A DNA stretch of 64,000 bases, from positions 1,192,391 through 1,256,390 of the forward strand of contig FJOG01000019.1 of assembly GCA_900073065.1 (NCBI GenBank), given 5' to 3'. The notes beneath the pieces are model-generated. The model was not told the origin of the DNA and did no database searches. It worked only from the letters and a program-made list of their open reading frames with translations. Origin of the DNA: Phialocephala subalpina. Lineage: Eukaryota; Ascomycota; Leotiomycetes; Helotiales; Mollisiaceae. How positions within the stretch are numbered: the first letter of the stretch is position 1; the number at the start of each line of letters is the position of its first letter. Made by a program: the position numbers and the translations under genes. Positions 45,318 through 56,590 of this stretch are shown here, piece after piece.

Positions 45318-46337
45318 ATGCCACCACGAATACATCCGCCTTCACGGGCGATAGCATCAATTCTAAAATGCAAGCAACCTCTACGAGCAAGACATTATGC
45401 CACAGCAGCAGCAATTACCCCAGCAGCTTCCCATGAGCAAATGATACACTCCTCTCCTCCCATCGCTCGATTTCCATCCACGCAACCTCCTTCGTACAAA
45501 CCTCCCGAGTTCCGAAAATCTCAATTGCTCCGTCAATATGCATCCCTACTCCGCTCAACACCTCTCATGCTCCTCTTCCAACACAACAACCTTAAGTCAC
45601 AAGAATGGGTGGGATTAAGGAGAGAGCTGACCAAGGCTCTAAGGAAGGTCGATGAAGCTCGAGTTGCGGCAGGACATGCTTCAGAACCGTTGGCAGATGG
45701 GATTAAGATCCAGATCATTCAGACAGGAATCTTCGCCGCGGCATTGAGAATCGTCGAGTTCTATAAGCCAGATTCACAACTCTCTACATTGGATCCCACA
45801 GATCCTGCCACACCCTCGCCTGCGACGTTACCGTTATATAATGATGGATTGACGCATACTTTGTCCGCAGCCGCGCACGAAGCAGTTGTAGATACGAGAA
45901 CAGCACATGCTCTGGCTCCTCTGCTCTCAGGACCATTGATGCTTTTGACATTTCCCAATGTCTCGCCTCAGCACATGAAGGCAGCAATGTCAATACTGGC
46001 ACCGAGTGCGCCAGATTTTCCAGCACCAACGAGACGAGCAAATCCAGGATGGCACGATCCCGGTGTCCAAAGTGGTCTGCAGAAACTGTTATTGTTAGGG
46101 GCGCGTGTTGAGGGCAAGGTGTTTGACGTTGATGGAACGAAATGGGTTGGAAAGATCGAGGGTGGTTTGGATGGTCTACGGGCTCAATTGGTGGCTATGT
46201 TGCAAGGAGCTGGAGCGGCCGTTACGAATACTTTGGAGAGTGCTGGAAGGAGCCTATATTTTACTGTTGAGGGCAGAAGGACGATGTTAGAAGATGAGGA
46301 AAAGGGACCTTCTTCGGCTGAGGAGCCTAAGGAATAG
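45318..46337 (+). CDS. MRPL11: Mitochondrial large-subunit ribosomal protein uL10m
   Basis: A single exon encodes 339 residues. The start MPPRIHPPSRAIASILKCKQ and following RARHYATAAA form a basic mitochondrial presequence. The body has FRKSQLLRQYASLLRSTPLM, LLFQHNNLKSQEWVGLRREL and KALRKVDEARVAAG, the L10-type fold, then a later region ending MLQGAGAAVTNTLESAGRS. It fits fungal Mrpl11/uL10m, the stalk base of the mitoribosome. The C-terminal tail is acidic and short, as expected where the mitochondrial protein lacks the long L7/L12-binding extension. Insertions in the middle (LSTLDPTDPATPSPATLP) are fungal-lineage text. Confidence 0.87.
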   Translation: MPPRIHPPSRAIASILKCKQPLRARHYATAAAITPAASHEQMIHSSPPIARFPSTQPPSYKPPEFRKSQLLRQYASLLRSTPLMLLFQHNNLKSQEWVGLRRELTKALRKVDEARVAAGHASEPLADGIKIQIIQTGIFAAALRIVEFYKPDSQLSTLDPTDPATPSPATLPLYNDGLTHTLSAAAHEAVVDTRTAHALAPLLSGPLMLLTFPNVSPQHMKAAMSILAPSAPDFPAPTRRANPGWHDPGVQSGLQKLLLLGARVEGKVFDVDGTKWVGKIEGGLDGLRAQLVAMLQGAGAAVTNTLESAGRSLYFTVEGRRTMLEDEEKGPSSAEEPKE

Positions 46338-46443
46338 TCGGGGTGCATAGCGGCACTGTATTCTACGTGTAAATCTATCGTATATGATCATATCATGTTC
46401 TGGGCCCTCTCTTCGTTTTGTTGTCCAATCGAGGAACGAGGTC

Positions 46444-47859
46444 TCACTTCATCTGAAGTTTGGCATTCATCCCAACAATGCACCTTACCAAGTCCCAGTC
46501 CCCATTCGAACCAACCCAATCACAGATAACAATTCCACAACCACCATCGCCCGAACCCGCGGGTTCATGATGTTTCCGGCAAAGATGGTCAACAATCGAA
46601 GGATTTACCTTCGAAGCTATCCTATCTGGCCAACAGTTGGCCCTCCAGAAATTGGACGCGCTCAAGAAATTCATAAAGAATGGCTGCTTGGCCGCCTCTG
46701 CTGCCGCTGCATTCATATCATTCGGAATGACACAGGCTGCCTCGGCAGCTCTCGCGAGCTGATCGGTAGAGAACGTGATCTTCTTCTCGATGTTCTCGCT
46801 CTCTGCAACTTCGTAGAAGTCTTGCACTCGAATCTCGCCACTTGAGCAGGTCCCGTCGGCACAATTGTCTGGCCAGCTTTCGGCATCGATAGCCCAGCCT
46901 TTGCCGCCATTCTCCCCTTTCAATGAATCGTCCAGTGCAAATCGTCTAATCAAGACTACCTTGTTTCGTGTCTCTCCAAGTGTAGGGATGCGATTGTCTG
47001 TGAACCATCGATTTGGATCAGTTGCATAGTGTTGGTGTAGGATTGTGCTGAGTTGTTGATCTGTAGATTTCCCTATTCCTTCTCTTTTCAGTGATATTAT
47101 TACCGTCTCGCTCGGGTTCTCATCCAGAAAAGTGTGTACGGTGTTTATTAGATTCCTGAAGTACTTATTGCCCGTCAAGGAGATAGGAAAGGCACTGTGG
47201 ACGAGTATGAGGCCGTCTTTTGAGGGATTGTCTGGGTTTTCGGGTTGAACTCGGATATCGAGAAACCGGACGCCATTATTCAATTGCTCTTTCACACTCA
47301 CTGCTTGGCAGCGCACTGATGGCAGGGCAGTATGGTGTGTAGGGGAGTTATGCGTGCCCGGTATGCTGAGAGCAGATAGAGGAGTTTCGTTCTTCAACTT
47401 TCCCATCCATGATTTTAACTTCGCTGAAGAGTAGAGCGCCAGATGGGATGACTTTGGCAGATGGACTGCTGTGAATTCGAAACGCGGATCGGGTGAGAGG
47501 GGTGTGAGGACAGTAGAGCGCTGGGATGGAGTTGGTGTATCGACTCGATATCGTTGGCCTTCCACCTCGAACGTCAGTCGCAAGATGCCTTTTGGTTCCG
47601 ACTGAATGTCCGTCGTCTTGGTCTCAAAAGGACCAATTGGAATGGAAACATCTTGATTTGAAAAGCTCTCGGCTTTTGCAGCAATTTGGGAAGACGATGG
47701 GCTTGTGAAGTTGCCCATAAGTCCACTCAAGGTCCTTGTGATGTTCGCAATACCGCCATTGTTGATGTCGCCAGACTGAGCAGCATCGAAGCGCTCGAGA
47801 ACCTTCAATTCGAGCGGTGTGCTGGTCAGATTGCGGATAACCAAGGGTGAGGCAGCCAT
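46444..47859 (-). CDS. PI-PLC X-domain phosphodiesterase
   Basis: A single exon encodes 471 residues. An N-terminal 140-residue domain (SPLVIRNLTSTPLELKVLER) looks like a beta-sandwich. The X domain follows with the first catalytic His in LSALSIPGTHNSPTHHTAL, the conserved NNGVRFLDIRVQP, the second His in LILVHSAFPISLTG, and LDENPSETVIISLKREG. It ends with GIVICDWVGSNGDWDLVRCI. This is the calcium-independent bacterial-type PI-PLC layout rather than eukaryotic PLC-delta, as no Y, C2 or EF-hand part is present. No signal peptide or GPI signal is seen, so it should be intracellular. Likely substrate phosphatidylinositol, not proven. Its stop lies 106 bp from that of the uL10m gene. Confidence 0.87.
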   Translation of the reverse strand: MAASPLVIRNLTSTPLELKVLERFDAAQSGDINNGGIANITRTLSGLMGNFTSPSSSQIAAKAESFSNQDVSIPIGPFETKTTDIQSEPKGILRLTFEVEGQRYRVDTPTPSQRSTVLTPLSPDPRFEFTAVHLPKSSHLALYSSAKLKSWMGKLKNETPLSALSIPGTHNSPTHHTALPSVRCQAVSVKEQLNNGVRFLDIRVQPENPDNPSKDGLILVHSAFPISLTGNKYFRNLINTVHTFLDENPSETVIISLKREGIGKSTDQQLSTILHQHYATDPNRWFTDNRIPTLGETRNKVVLIRRFALDDSLKGENGGKGWAIDAESWPDNCADGTCSSGEIRVQDFYEVAESENIEKKITFSTDQLARAAEAACVIPNDMNAAAAEAAKQPFFMNFLSASNFWRANCWPDRIASKVNPSIVDHLCRKHHEPAGSGDGGCGIVICDWVGSNGDWDLVRCIVGMNAKLQMK

Positions 47860-48575
47860 TCTATGTCGACGTACGCAAGTATGCCGAACAACGGAATTCC
47901 AACTTTCTCAGCCATTTCGGAGTGAAGCTGGATGACATGAAGTTCGCCAGGTCTTGGGCTGCTTGGCGTATTCTAGCGGCTGAAGGCGGGGTAGCTTGTA
48001 GCTTGTAGCTAGCTTCACAGTGGCTGCAGTGGAGTGGGCTCGAGCGTTGATTACACCGAGAGATTCCACCGCGAGACTTCTACTTTCTAGACATCTTTTT
48101 CGTACTGTACATGCAAGTACGGAGAGTCCCTAAAGAAGCAGGTCATTCTCAAGGCTGCATGACGCCTCATCAACGCAATAGTAAGACGGCATGAAATGCT
48201 TCTCTCAACGTCAAGGACACCCTCAACCAGAAGGCAGGAAAGCAGTTGCCTTTGTCAGCCACGTCAGCTCTTTTTCATCGTTATCTTCCCAGTATTGCAT
48301 CTTTTCGCCGTCGGTGTCGGTCGCGCCGTTCTTGAAGCTTGGATTGGATTGAATTACCGTTGTCCCGCAAATCATTGCCCTAAAGTAGACCCCACCTCAA
48401 AGTCATCGCAGTCAACTATATAGTTTGGTGCTGCCTGAAGGCTGAACACGCCTCTTTCTTCGCATGCTCTCCACTCTGTTGGGTCATCCTCGTTTTGCGT
48501 TTTTTATATAAACACGATATCCATTACTTGAAGATGTGGAATTGTGAATAGTCAAGTGGCGCTGGAACAATCAAC
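47860..48575. other. Divergent intergenic region
   Basis: 716 bp between the phosphodiesterase and the ABC transporter. A TATATAAAC-like motif near 48505 lies about 70 bp upstream of the transporter ATG and may be its TATA box. Nothing else is supported. Confidence 0.4.
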
Positions 48576-51500
48576 ATGTACTCGAATTCTTCCACGCTGG
48601 ACTCGCTCGACTCCTTTGGCCCTACAGTGCCAGGGGAGTTTGACTTCACTCTCCTTTTTCAAGATACTATATTGTCTATCGCACCTTCTGTGTTGCTGCT
48701 CTTAGCATTGCCACTTAGAATATGGGCCCTCCGTGGAAAGCCTCGAAAAGTGGCGAGGAGCCATCTCTACGAGAACAAACTGGTGTGTTGAAACCTTCTG
48801 AATAATCCAGCGTGTTTTCCACTTCTAGCGGTCCCTAATAAATGAAGCTCTTCCTGGTAGCCTTTGCCTGCATGCAAGCTGTCATTCTAGGACTATGTGC
48901 TACCACAACTCATCTCAGGACACGAGCAAGCATAGCCGCATCGGTACTCACTCTCGTTGATGCAATGGGTCTATGCGCGTTGTCCCATGCAGAACATCTT
49001 TACTCGATCCGGCCATCTGCTATCATCAATGTCTATCTTCTGCTCACTCTCCCCTTCGATATCACTCGTTGCAGGGCCTTGTGGATGCTGGGTTCAACCA
49101 AGTCCGTTGCAGCGGCTTTCAGCAGCGCCATTGGCATCAAGGTCATGGTACTTATCACGGAAGCTATTGAAAAGAGGCACATTCTTCTGGGTCGCTATAG
49201 GTACTCGTCTCCTGAAGCCACGAGTGGTATCTACAGCCGAAGCTTCTTTTTCTGGCTCAACAACCTGATGCGAACGGGCTTCACACGGGTACTCAGCAAC
49301 GAAGACCTCTACCCGATTGACGATGATATGACTTCAAGATTCCTGAATGACCGGGCTCAAGAAACATGGAAGGCTGCAAATAAGGACCGAAAGCGAGCAT
49401 TGGTCTGGGCAACACTCAAGACGACTCGTACTCCGCTCCTGTACTGTATTTTCCCAAGACTTTGCATGATTGGTTTCCGATATGCACAGCCGTTTCTGTT
49501 GTCACGAACAGTCAATTTTGCCAATAACTCCGACGAGCCTGACAGTATCGGATGGGGCCTCACCGCTGCATTTGGTCTCGTATTCCTAGGACTAGCCATC
49601 TCTAACGGTGCATATTTTCATATGTGCTACAGATACATCACCACAGTGCGTGGGACATTGGTCAGTTTGGTCTATACGAAGACGATGGATTTGAGTATCA
49701 CGGCGCTCGATGAGAGCGTGGCAGTCACTTTGATGTCAAACGACACAGGCAAGTTTTTCTCACAGGTCTCCTAAATACACGCTAACAACACCTCAGAGGC
49801 CATTTGCCAAGCTTTTCAGTACATACATGAGATATGGGCAGTTCCTATTGAGCTGGCCATATCTTTGTATCTTCTCAATCGGCAACTGGGCCTGGCATTT
49901 TTGGCTCCGGCAGCGGTAGCGATCTTTTCAACGATAGGCATCCTAGTGATGTCAAAGTACATGGGTAATGCTCAAAAGATTTGGATGGAAGGGATCCAGA
50001 CAAGAGTTGATGTCACTGCCAACATGCTCTCATCGATGAAGGTCAGCCAGTCATACATAGATTACAAGTCTCGCTTTCTAATCACAACCATAGTCTGTGA
50101 AAATGCTTGGATTCACCAGCATCTTAACTAGCATCATTCAAGGACTTCGTGTCGCCGAATTGAGATTGTCAACCCTATTTCGAAAACTGCTTTGTGTTCG
50201 AGTTTTCTTCGGTACTCAATGCCCCACGGTCATCGGAATTGATAATTCATGCTAACATCCAAGTCAGGAAACAGCACAAACTCTATCTCCCCACTAGTGA
50301 CATTCGTTGTTTTTGTTATCATTGCGAATACGACAGGTCGAACTCTCGACGCTGCCTCGGCCTACACCGCTTTGTCATTGATTTCCCTGCTGTCCACGCC
50401 TATGAACGTTATTGTTATGACAATCCCGATGTTGAATGCTGCGATGGCTTGCTTTGAACGTATCGAGTCATTCCTGAAGTCCGATGCACGGAGGGACCAC
50501 CGCTTACCCTTGATGGAATCCGAAGAAGCAAAGGATGATTCTTCGACTATCTCGCTGAACAACGAGATCCCGATGAAGACTTTCTCATCAAACATACAGC
50601 CCAAAGACATCAACTCAAGTCTAATCGTCGCCCAAAATGCAAGCTTCGCATGGAGCCTGGCCGCACAGCCGGCAGTGAGTGATCTGAACTTCACTCTACA
50701 GCGACGCCATCTGTGTTTCATTATTGGACCTGTGGGGAGCGGCAAAAGCACTCTGCTGAAGGGATTGCTTGGAGAGACGCCATCATCACAGGGCTTCGTG
50801 TACAGCAACTCGCCGGCTACCGCCTTTGTCGACCAAACATCTTGGATACGAAACGGAACCTTGCAACAGAATATCCTGGGTATCTCTACGTATGACGAGA
50901 AGTGGTATAACCAAGTTGTACATTCCTGCGGTTTGGAAAGCGACATTGCGATCTTACCAAAGGGGCATTGTAAGTTTCCTTGCTCTGGATTTTTAACCAA
51001 TATGCTGACAACAAATAGCAACGCAGGTGGGGAGCGCCGGAATCTCCTTAAGCGGTGGCCAGAAACAACGGCTGGCCCTTGCACGAGCCGTCTACGCGAA
51101 GAAGGAGCTCATTATCCTCGACGATGTATTCTCAGGTCTAGATGCGGAGACAGAAGACCATATCTGCATTAACCTGCTCGGGAAAGAAGGTCTGTTCCGA
51201 CAAATGGGCACCACCGTCCTCTTTGCGACTCATGCGGTCCAAAGACTGAGCTACGCCGACCATATAATTGCTCTTAGTCTGACAGGGCAAATCGTCGAAC
51301 AAGGACCTTTTGAACAGCTGAAGAGTGCTGGCGGTTATGTTCAGAGCCTGGCCTTGAAGCTTAAAGTGGAAGGGTCACCTTCACCGAGAGAACGGAATCC
51401 CGAAAACACTGCGGCAGGGGCAAAGTCAGCAACTGTTCTGTCGGCAGAAGCTGAAGAGATCGAAATCAGCGCCGAAGACCTCAACAGACAAACCGGTGAC

Positions 51501-53615
51501 TTTGCCGTGTATAAATACTACTTCAGCTCTATCGGCTGGGCCAGCAGTTCTATGTTCTTTGGCTGGGTGGTGCTGTATGGAGTCGCTTCCAAGATGACGG
51601 AGTTTTTGTTGACATACTGGACGAAGGCTGTTGCCGAACGTGGAAATGAAGCCAATGGCTTCTATATCGGTATGTATACGCTGTTGTCTGGTTTAGGCCA
51701 AGCAGGGTTGCTTGGTGGTATTGCAGAGCTAGCAATGCGCATGGTGCCTCGGAGCGCTGAGGTCCTTCACGCTCGGCTGCTAAAGACCGTGATGGAAGCA
51801 CCGTTGACCTTCTTCACGAAAACAGATACAGGACAGACTACGAACAGGTGAGATTTGGCTGTTCAGATGCTTCATGTCCTTGCTAATATTTCTGCAGATT
51901 TAGTCAGGATATGACAGTCTTAGATGCCGAACTCCCATATTCTCTGGTCGACTTGGCGTTCTCTTTGGTCGTCACGATGATGGGTGCAGCATTGAGTATG
52001 TATAAATCCCGCCCTGATTCTACCAGTTCGTAGGGAGTCGAGCTCCTCGACTCCTGGGCATCCTTTGAAACCACTTACTAACTTCTTGTAGTGTGTATTT
52101 CAGCAGGATATTTTGCTGCCACGGTTCCACCAATCATACTGATTGTCTGGGTTATACAAAAGTACTACCTGAGAACTTCTCGTCAGATACGACTGCTTGA
52201 TCTCGAGGCGAAATCGCCACTCTACTCCCATTTCATCGAATCTCTAAGTGGTCTTGTCACAATTCGAGCCTTTGGGTGGGGTGAGAACTTCCAGGTAAGT
52301 ATCCTAGATCATCGAGGACAATCAAGTTATCCCGGGCTGACTTATCATAGGACCGGAATTTAACCCTTCTCGATATTTCACAGAAGCCTTACTATCTTCT
52401 GTTCTGCATCCAACGCTGGTTGGCTCTTGTACTGGACCTGCTAGTAATGGTTCTAGCAGTCATATTGATGACACTCGTGGTCAAGCTTGTAAGCTGCCCC
52501 CTACTGCCATGACATGATCTGTACTGACGATTGCAGCGCACCGAGATTAGCGCAGGATTTGTTGGTCTGGCGTTGCTCAATGTAATGAGTTTCAACGAGT
52601 CACTAGCACAGATTATCCAGAATTGGACGAAATTGGAGACCTCGATTGGGGCCATCGCTCGTCTGATGAACTTTTCAAACCAGACAGCACCCGAGAACCT
52701 TCCAGGAGAGGACGAAGATGTGTCTGAAAACTGGCCTGCGTATGGCAACATCGAGTTCAAGAATGTCTCTGCTTCATATACCGCCAATGACAATCGAGTC
52801 ATTCGAAATCTTGATATGTCGATCAAAGCAGGCGAGAAGATAGGCATCTGTGGTCGCAGTGGCAGCGGAAAGTCCTCGCTGATTACGACGCTTTTTAGAA
52901 TGCTCGAGGTCACAGAGGATAGCTCGATTACGATTGATGGTATTGACATCACCAGATTGCCAAGGGAGTTGGTTCGCTCGAGACTGAATGCGATTCCACA
53001 AGAACCATTCTTCGTCCGAGGCACTGTCCGCAACAACGCCGATCCATACGTAAGTGTCAATTTCTCGGAGAATTATTCCCTCTTTCATGTTATCTCAAGA
53101 GTGTATTGCTCCATATGCACTCTATCTGCGCTCCAGACGTACTCTTAAGACATGCATATTTGTTCTCGAAACATACAAAAGAAGTTAGCTGACTCCGAGA
53201 TCTTGACAAACAGGGAGACCACACCGACGCCAACATCGTCTCTGCGATCCAAAAAGTGCATCTCTGGGCCATCGTTTCCAACAAAGGCGGTCTCGACACC
53301 GAACTCGATGCAGAATTCTTCTCGCATGGTCAACGCCAGCTATTCTGTCTGGCTCGAGCTATTTTGGGGAAGAGTAAGGTTGTCATTTTGGATGAGGCGA
53401 CGAGTAGTGTAGATACGAAGAGTGATGAATTGATGCAGCAGGTTATCAGAAAGGAGTTTCGGGATTGCACGATTATTGCGGTTGCCCATCGGCTGGATAC
53501 GATTATGGACTTTGATAGGATTGCACTGTTGAGTAAGGGGGAGTTGAAGGAGTTTGATAGTCCGCAGGCGTTGATGGAGAGGCAGAGTGCGTTTAGGGAG
53601 TTGTATAATTCGTGA
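48576..53615 (+). CDS. ABCC-type (MRP) full-length ABC transporter, 11 exons
   Basis: Exons 48576-48782, 48848-49748, 49797-50041, 50094-50211, 50268-50969, 51019-51847, 51898-51995, 52092-52294, 52351-52488, 52537-53049 and 53214-53615 give 1,451 residues; all phases agree. An N-terminal TMD0-like region precedes TMD1. NBD1 has Walker A GPVGSGKSTLL, signature ISLSGGQKQR and Walker B LIILDDVFSGLD. TMD2 follows. NBD2 has Walker A GRSGSGKSSL, a degenerate signature FFSHGQRQ, Walker B VVILDEATSSVD and the H-loop AVAHRLD. Intron 2 starts GCAAGT instead of GT. Fungal ABCC pumps export conjugates, toxins or metabolites at plasma or vacuolar membrane; the cargo is unknown. No biosynthetic cluster genes flank it. 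Confidence 0.93.
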
Positions 53616-54369
53616 GAGTAGACGTATTTAGAAAGTGGATTTTAATGTTATATTTTCGCGCTGAAATCTATCTGGCCCGTCTCCTGGTGTGCAAAATAAG
53701 TGACGAAAAACGCAATTGTTATTGTCTTGGCATTAGAGGTACATTGAAGAGACCTTGGAACAATAATTTGATATTCATTTGATAGAAATGCAAAAGTACA
53801 TTTTACCTGGATTTGAGCATTTGCTTGACAAAGCTCCCCTGGTAGAAGCATCCTGATGCTCCACCTCTGAATGTTCCAGAATCCCCTGGTCATTGGAAAA
53901 TCGCAGTTCAAAACCTTACTTAGGGGTCGGTTCGTCGTCTTTTTTTTACATCTCATCCTCATCAACCTCTGTTATTTCCAGGGCTATCGCAGTTGGCCAG
54001 AGCCGATCTTCCAATGTCCCTTGCTCCTTGGGTCATCTAAGTATTGGAAGACGCGTTGGGGATAGACTTTCATGCCCTTAGATTGTCTTTTGGAGTTCCT
54101 GTGTTGGAAGCTGATGCTTTTTGATTTGAAATATGTTACTTCTTGCTTTAAACTGTGCTACTTCCTGTTTTGGAGATGAGCATGAGCGACCAGCTGAATG
54201 TACATTGGCAGTTGGGTATTGAATGTTCTAGGGAATCTGAGTGATTGAAAATGCATTTCTAGGCCCTGGCAGATCGTCGAGAATCACCCTCCTAAGACGG
54301 TTCCTAACAGAGGTCGAAACGACCGTTGAGGTGGAAGACCTGGTACGAGTAGCCTCCTTCTTCAACTTC
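53616..54369. other. Intergenic, with a possible continuation of the repeat ORF
   Basis: In 54228-54369 another minus-strand frame reads EGYTKKLKKEATRTRSSTST, a further copy of the Lys-rich repeat found in the neighbouring ORF. The remainder shows nothing supported. Confidence 0.4.
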
Positions 54370-55464
54370 TTAGTGTAGCCTTCGCGGTGCCGGTCTTCTT
54401 TCCAAAGCGTGCCTCGCAGGCGATAGTTGCCCTGGCACGAGTGCAACCTTGTCATGGGTGTAGGTGGTCTTGAAATAACAAGCAACCATAGATCCCCACA
54501 AGTTCTTGATTGCAAGAAATCTGCCACCTGGTTCGCCTCTGTTGCTGACTTTGTAGACATATTCGAAGTCCTCCTTCTCTCTAGTTATCTTCAAGATGCC
54601 CAAGGTGAACAAGGATCGGTCAGCAATGATGTTGGCTCGGTGGACAGCATCGTTCTTGGCGCTAATGACGTCCTTTTCTTGATTCTCCCTGGAAATCTTC
54701 AAGTCGCTATTGACCGAGGTTCGTTTGACGGCCTTAATAAAACCGACTCCGACAGTAACACCAACCATAAAGAGAGGCTCCTTGTTAAAAAGCTCTTGCT
54801 TTAATCTGATGGCGACGAGCTCAAATTCGGTAGCCTCCTTCCTCGCGGCGTCGAGAGAAGTCTTAGTATCGGCGTACTCCTTGTTCTGTTCCTTAAGCTT
54901 TTCGACCTGCTCGTTGCGAGTCTTGTCCTTATAGACAACCTTAACTAAGCGCCCCTGATGCTTAGCCACCTCTCGGAGACAGAATGTCAGCGCAAAATCT
55001 TCTGCCTTGAGAGACTGAAGTACTGAGAAGACTTGGGAGATTGAGAGAAGTTGCTCGGGAAAGTAGCCTCCTTTTTCGCCTTCTTGGTGCGTCCCTTTTA
55101 CATAGCGGCTTTTGCTGGCGATAGCAGCTCTGGCACGAGTAGCCTCTTTCTTCGCCTTCTTGGACTTGGCCTTCTCGATGCGTCCCTTTTGCATAGCGGC
55201 TTTTGTTTCTGCGTTGACTGCTATTGCGGATGATGTTTTGGATTTGGAGGAGTGATTTTTGATTGAGTGTGATCGAGTTGATTTTTGGATGAAGAAGGAA
55301 ACCTGAAGTGGGAGCCGCCGTAGGAGGGTGACGATCTTCCAGGACCCAAGAAGTAAAATGAGGTCGAGGGACGTGACGCGACGGGAGGAAATGGTGGAGT
55401 CGACCCAGAGGTTAGAACAGCCGTCGAGGTGGAATACGCAAGGCTTAGGCGAGTGCCGATCCAA
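54370..55464 (-). CDS. Lys-rich repeat ORF, possibly degenerating
   Basis: A 364-codon open frame has no recognised family. Residues about 85-130 contain KAAMQKGRIEKAKSKKAKKE and ATRARAA; the same DNA sequence is repeated directly after, but read in a different frame (SKSRYVKGTHQEGEKGGYF), where the original frame would meet a stop. A coiled-coil-like segment (EKLKEQNKEYADTKTSLDAA) and a hydrophobic stretch (EPLFMVGVTVGVGFIKAV) follow. The N-terminal 80 residues look like random translation, so the true start may be internal. It could be a fast-evolving repeat protein or a decaying gene at the border of the gene-poor zone. Confidence 0.4.
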   Translation of the reverse strand: MDRHSPKPCVFHLDGCSNLWVDSTISSRRVTSLDLILLLGSWKIVTLLRRLPLQVSFFIQKSTRSHSIKNHSSKSKTSSAIAVNAETKAAMQKGRIEKAKSKKAKKEATRARAAIASKSRYVKGTHQEGEKGGYFPEQLLSISQVFSVLQSLKAEDFALTFCLREVAKHQGRLVKVVYKDKTRNEQVEKLKEQNKEYADTKTSLDAARKEATEFELVAIRLKQELFNKEPLFMVGVTVGVGFIKAVKRTSVNSDLKISRENQEKDVISAKNDAVHRANIIADRSLFTLGILKITREKEDFEYVYKVSNRGEPGGRFLAIKNLWGSMVACYFKTTYTHDKVALVPGQLSPARHALERRPAPRRLH

Positions 55465-56092
55465 GAATTGATGGCCTCTTACATTTTCCCAAACACTCTA
55501 AAAAGGATGGGATTCTAGTAAGTTTCAGGAGTCCAGTAATGCCCGTATCTCTGAGAGCGAGAGACAAGTGGAATTAATCGGCGGGTTATCGCGGCATGGT
55601 AGGACCTGATGTTAGCGTCAGGGTTCTGAATCTCCTAGCCTTTGGGGGGGGGGGGTGGGTTTGCTGCAGCCTGGAGCTACTTCCGGCAAAGAGCCATGAT
55701 CTTGGCCAAGTATAGTTCCTGCAAAGACAGAATGGACTACCAGTAGACTCTGGCAAGGTCAGGAGAATGAAAAGGGTGCTTATCGTGAAGGGGCGGCATT
55801 CCATCTTGGCTGTGATGTGCAAATCAACTGACACAAAGCATGTCCCAACACTACAAGTACATTGAACACTGTCCTTGAGCCAGACTTCAAGTATCACAAG
55901 AAGCGACTGCTTCCTTGGGTGTGCTGTTCAAGTCAATGTCCTGAATTTGCTGGTACTTTGGAGTGTCTCCTTTTCAGCACACAGCGAGCTTTTTTGGACG
56001 AGTTGGGTGTGTATAACCAATTGACAGCTTGAAAATGCCAACTCTATGACAAAAGCAACAGATTGAGAATGAAACATCAAAAGGAGCCCCAT
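55465..56092. other. Gene-poor DNA with a G12 tract
   Basis: A run of 12 guanines lies at 55644-55655. No gene is supported. Confidence 0.4.
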
Positions 56093-56308
56093 CACCAGGG
56101 GGTGCACTAATTCGTGACCCAATTAAAGTTTGCAACTATAGAATATCGCACAACCACAACTTTGCGACCTGCAAAAAATGGATAGAATTATTAATCTCGC
56201 CTCGAAGAATAGTTCTTGTCTGCGAAAGAAGTTTCTAGCTATTGTGGTTGTTGAGATATTCTCGATGTTTTCGGTTGAATGGGTCACGAATTAGTGCGCC
56301 CCCTGGTG
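56093..56308. mobile_element. 216-bp MITE-like element with terminal inverted repeats
   Basis: The left end CACCAGGGGGTGCACTAATT (continuing CGTGACCCA) and the reverse complement of the right end agree at 28 of 29 positions. Inside, further paired words (AGAATATC, AACCACAA) occur in the same order, so the inverted repeat extends imperfectly to about 75 bp on each side. The trinucleotide CAT flanks both ends (56090-56092 and 56309-56311), consistent with a 3-bp target duplication. The element encodes nothing. A non-autonomous DNA transposon is the natural reading; a 3-bp duplication would fit PIF/Harbinger or CACTA-like superfamilies, but chance is possible for three bases. Confidence 0.65.
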
Positions 56309-56590
56309 CATGACGTCGAAGGCTGACGTAAGAACCCGTGCGTCAAAAGTCACGTTGATCCGCAACTAGATGTTCCTCAAAAAGGGGGAGATTGCACGAT
56401 GTGAAATTCTCCAGATTCTTGTCATTCAGACATGGATTGAGAGCGGTCTGAACTACATTGACCAAGAAAGACTGAAAGGTGTCAGGTGTTGCACTAACAA
56501 TAATGCCGGAGAATAGCCTTAGCCTTGGCGCTTGATTGGGAAAAAACGGTATAGATTTAAATAAGCAGAATTTTGCCATCAAGCCAACAG
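56309..56590. other. Gene-poor DNA
   Basis: A minus-strand ORF over 56343-56660 has some protein-like text (ATPDTFQSFLVNVVQTALNP) but no start context or partner exon. Otherwise nothing is supported. Confidence 0.3.

Noticed and set aside
55644..55655. G12 homopolymer
   Set aside because: A simple tract with no accompanying structure; it may only affect sequencing accuracy.
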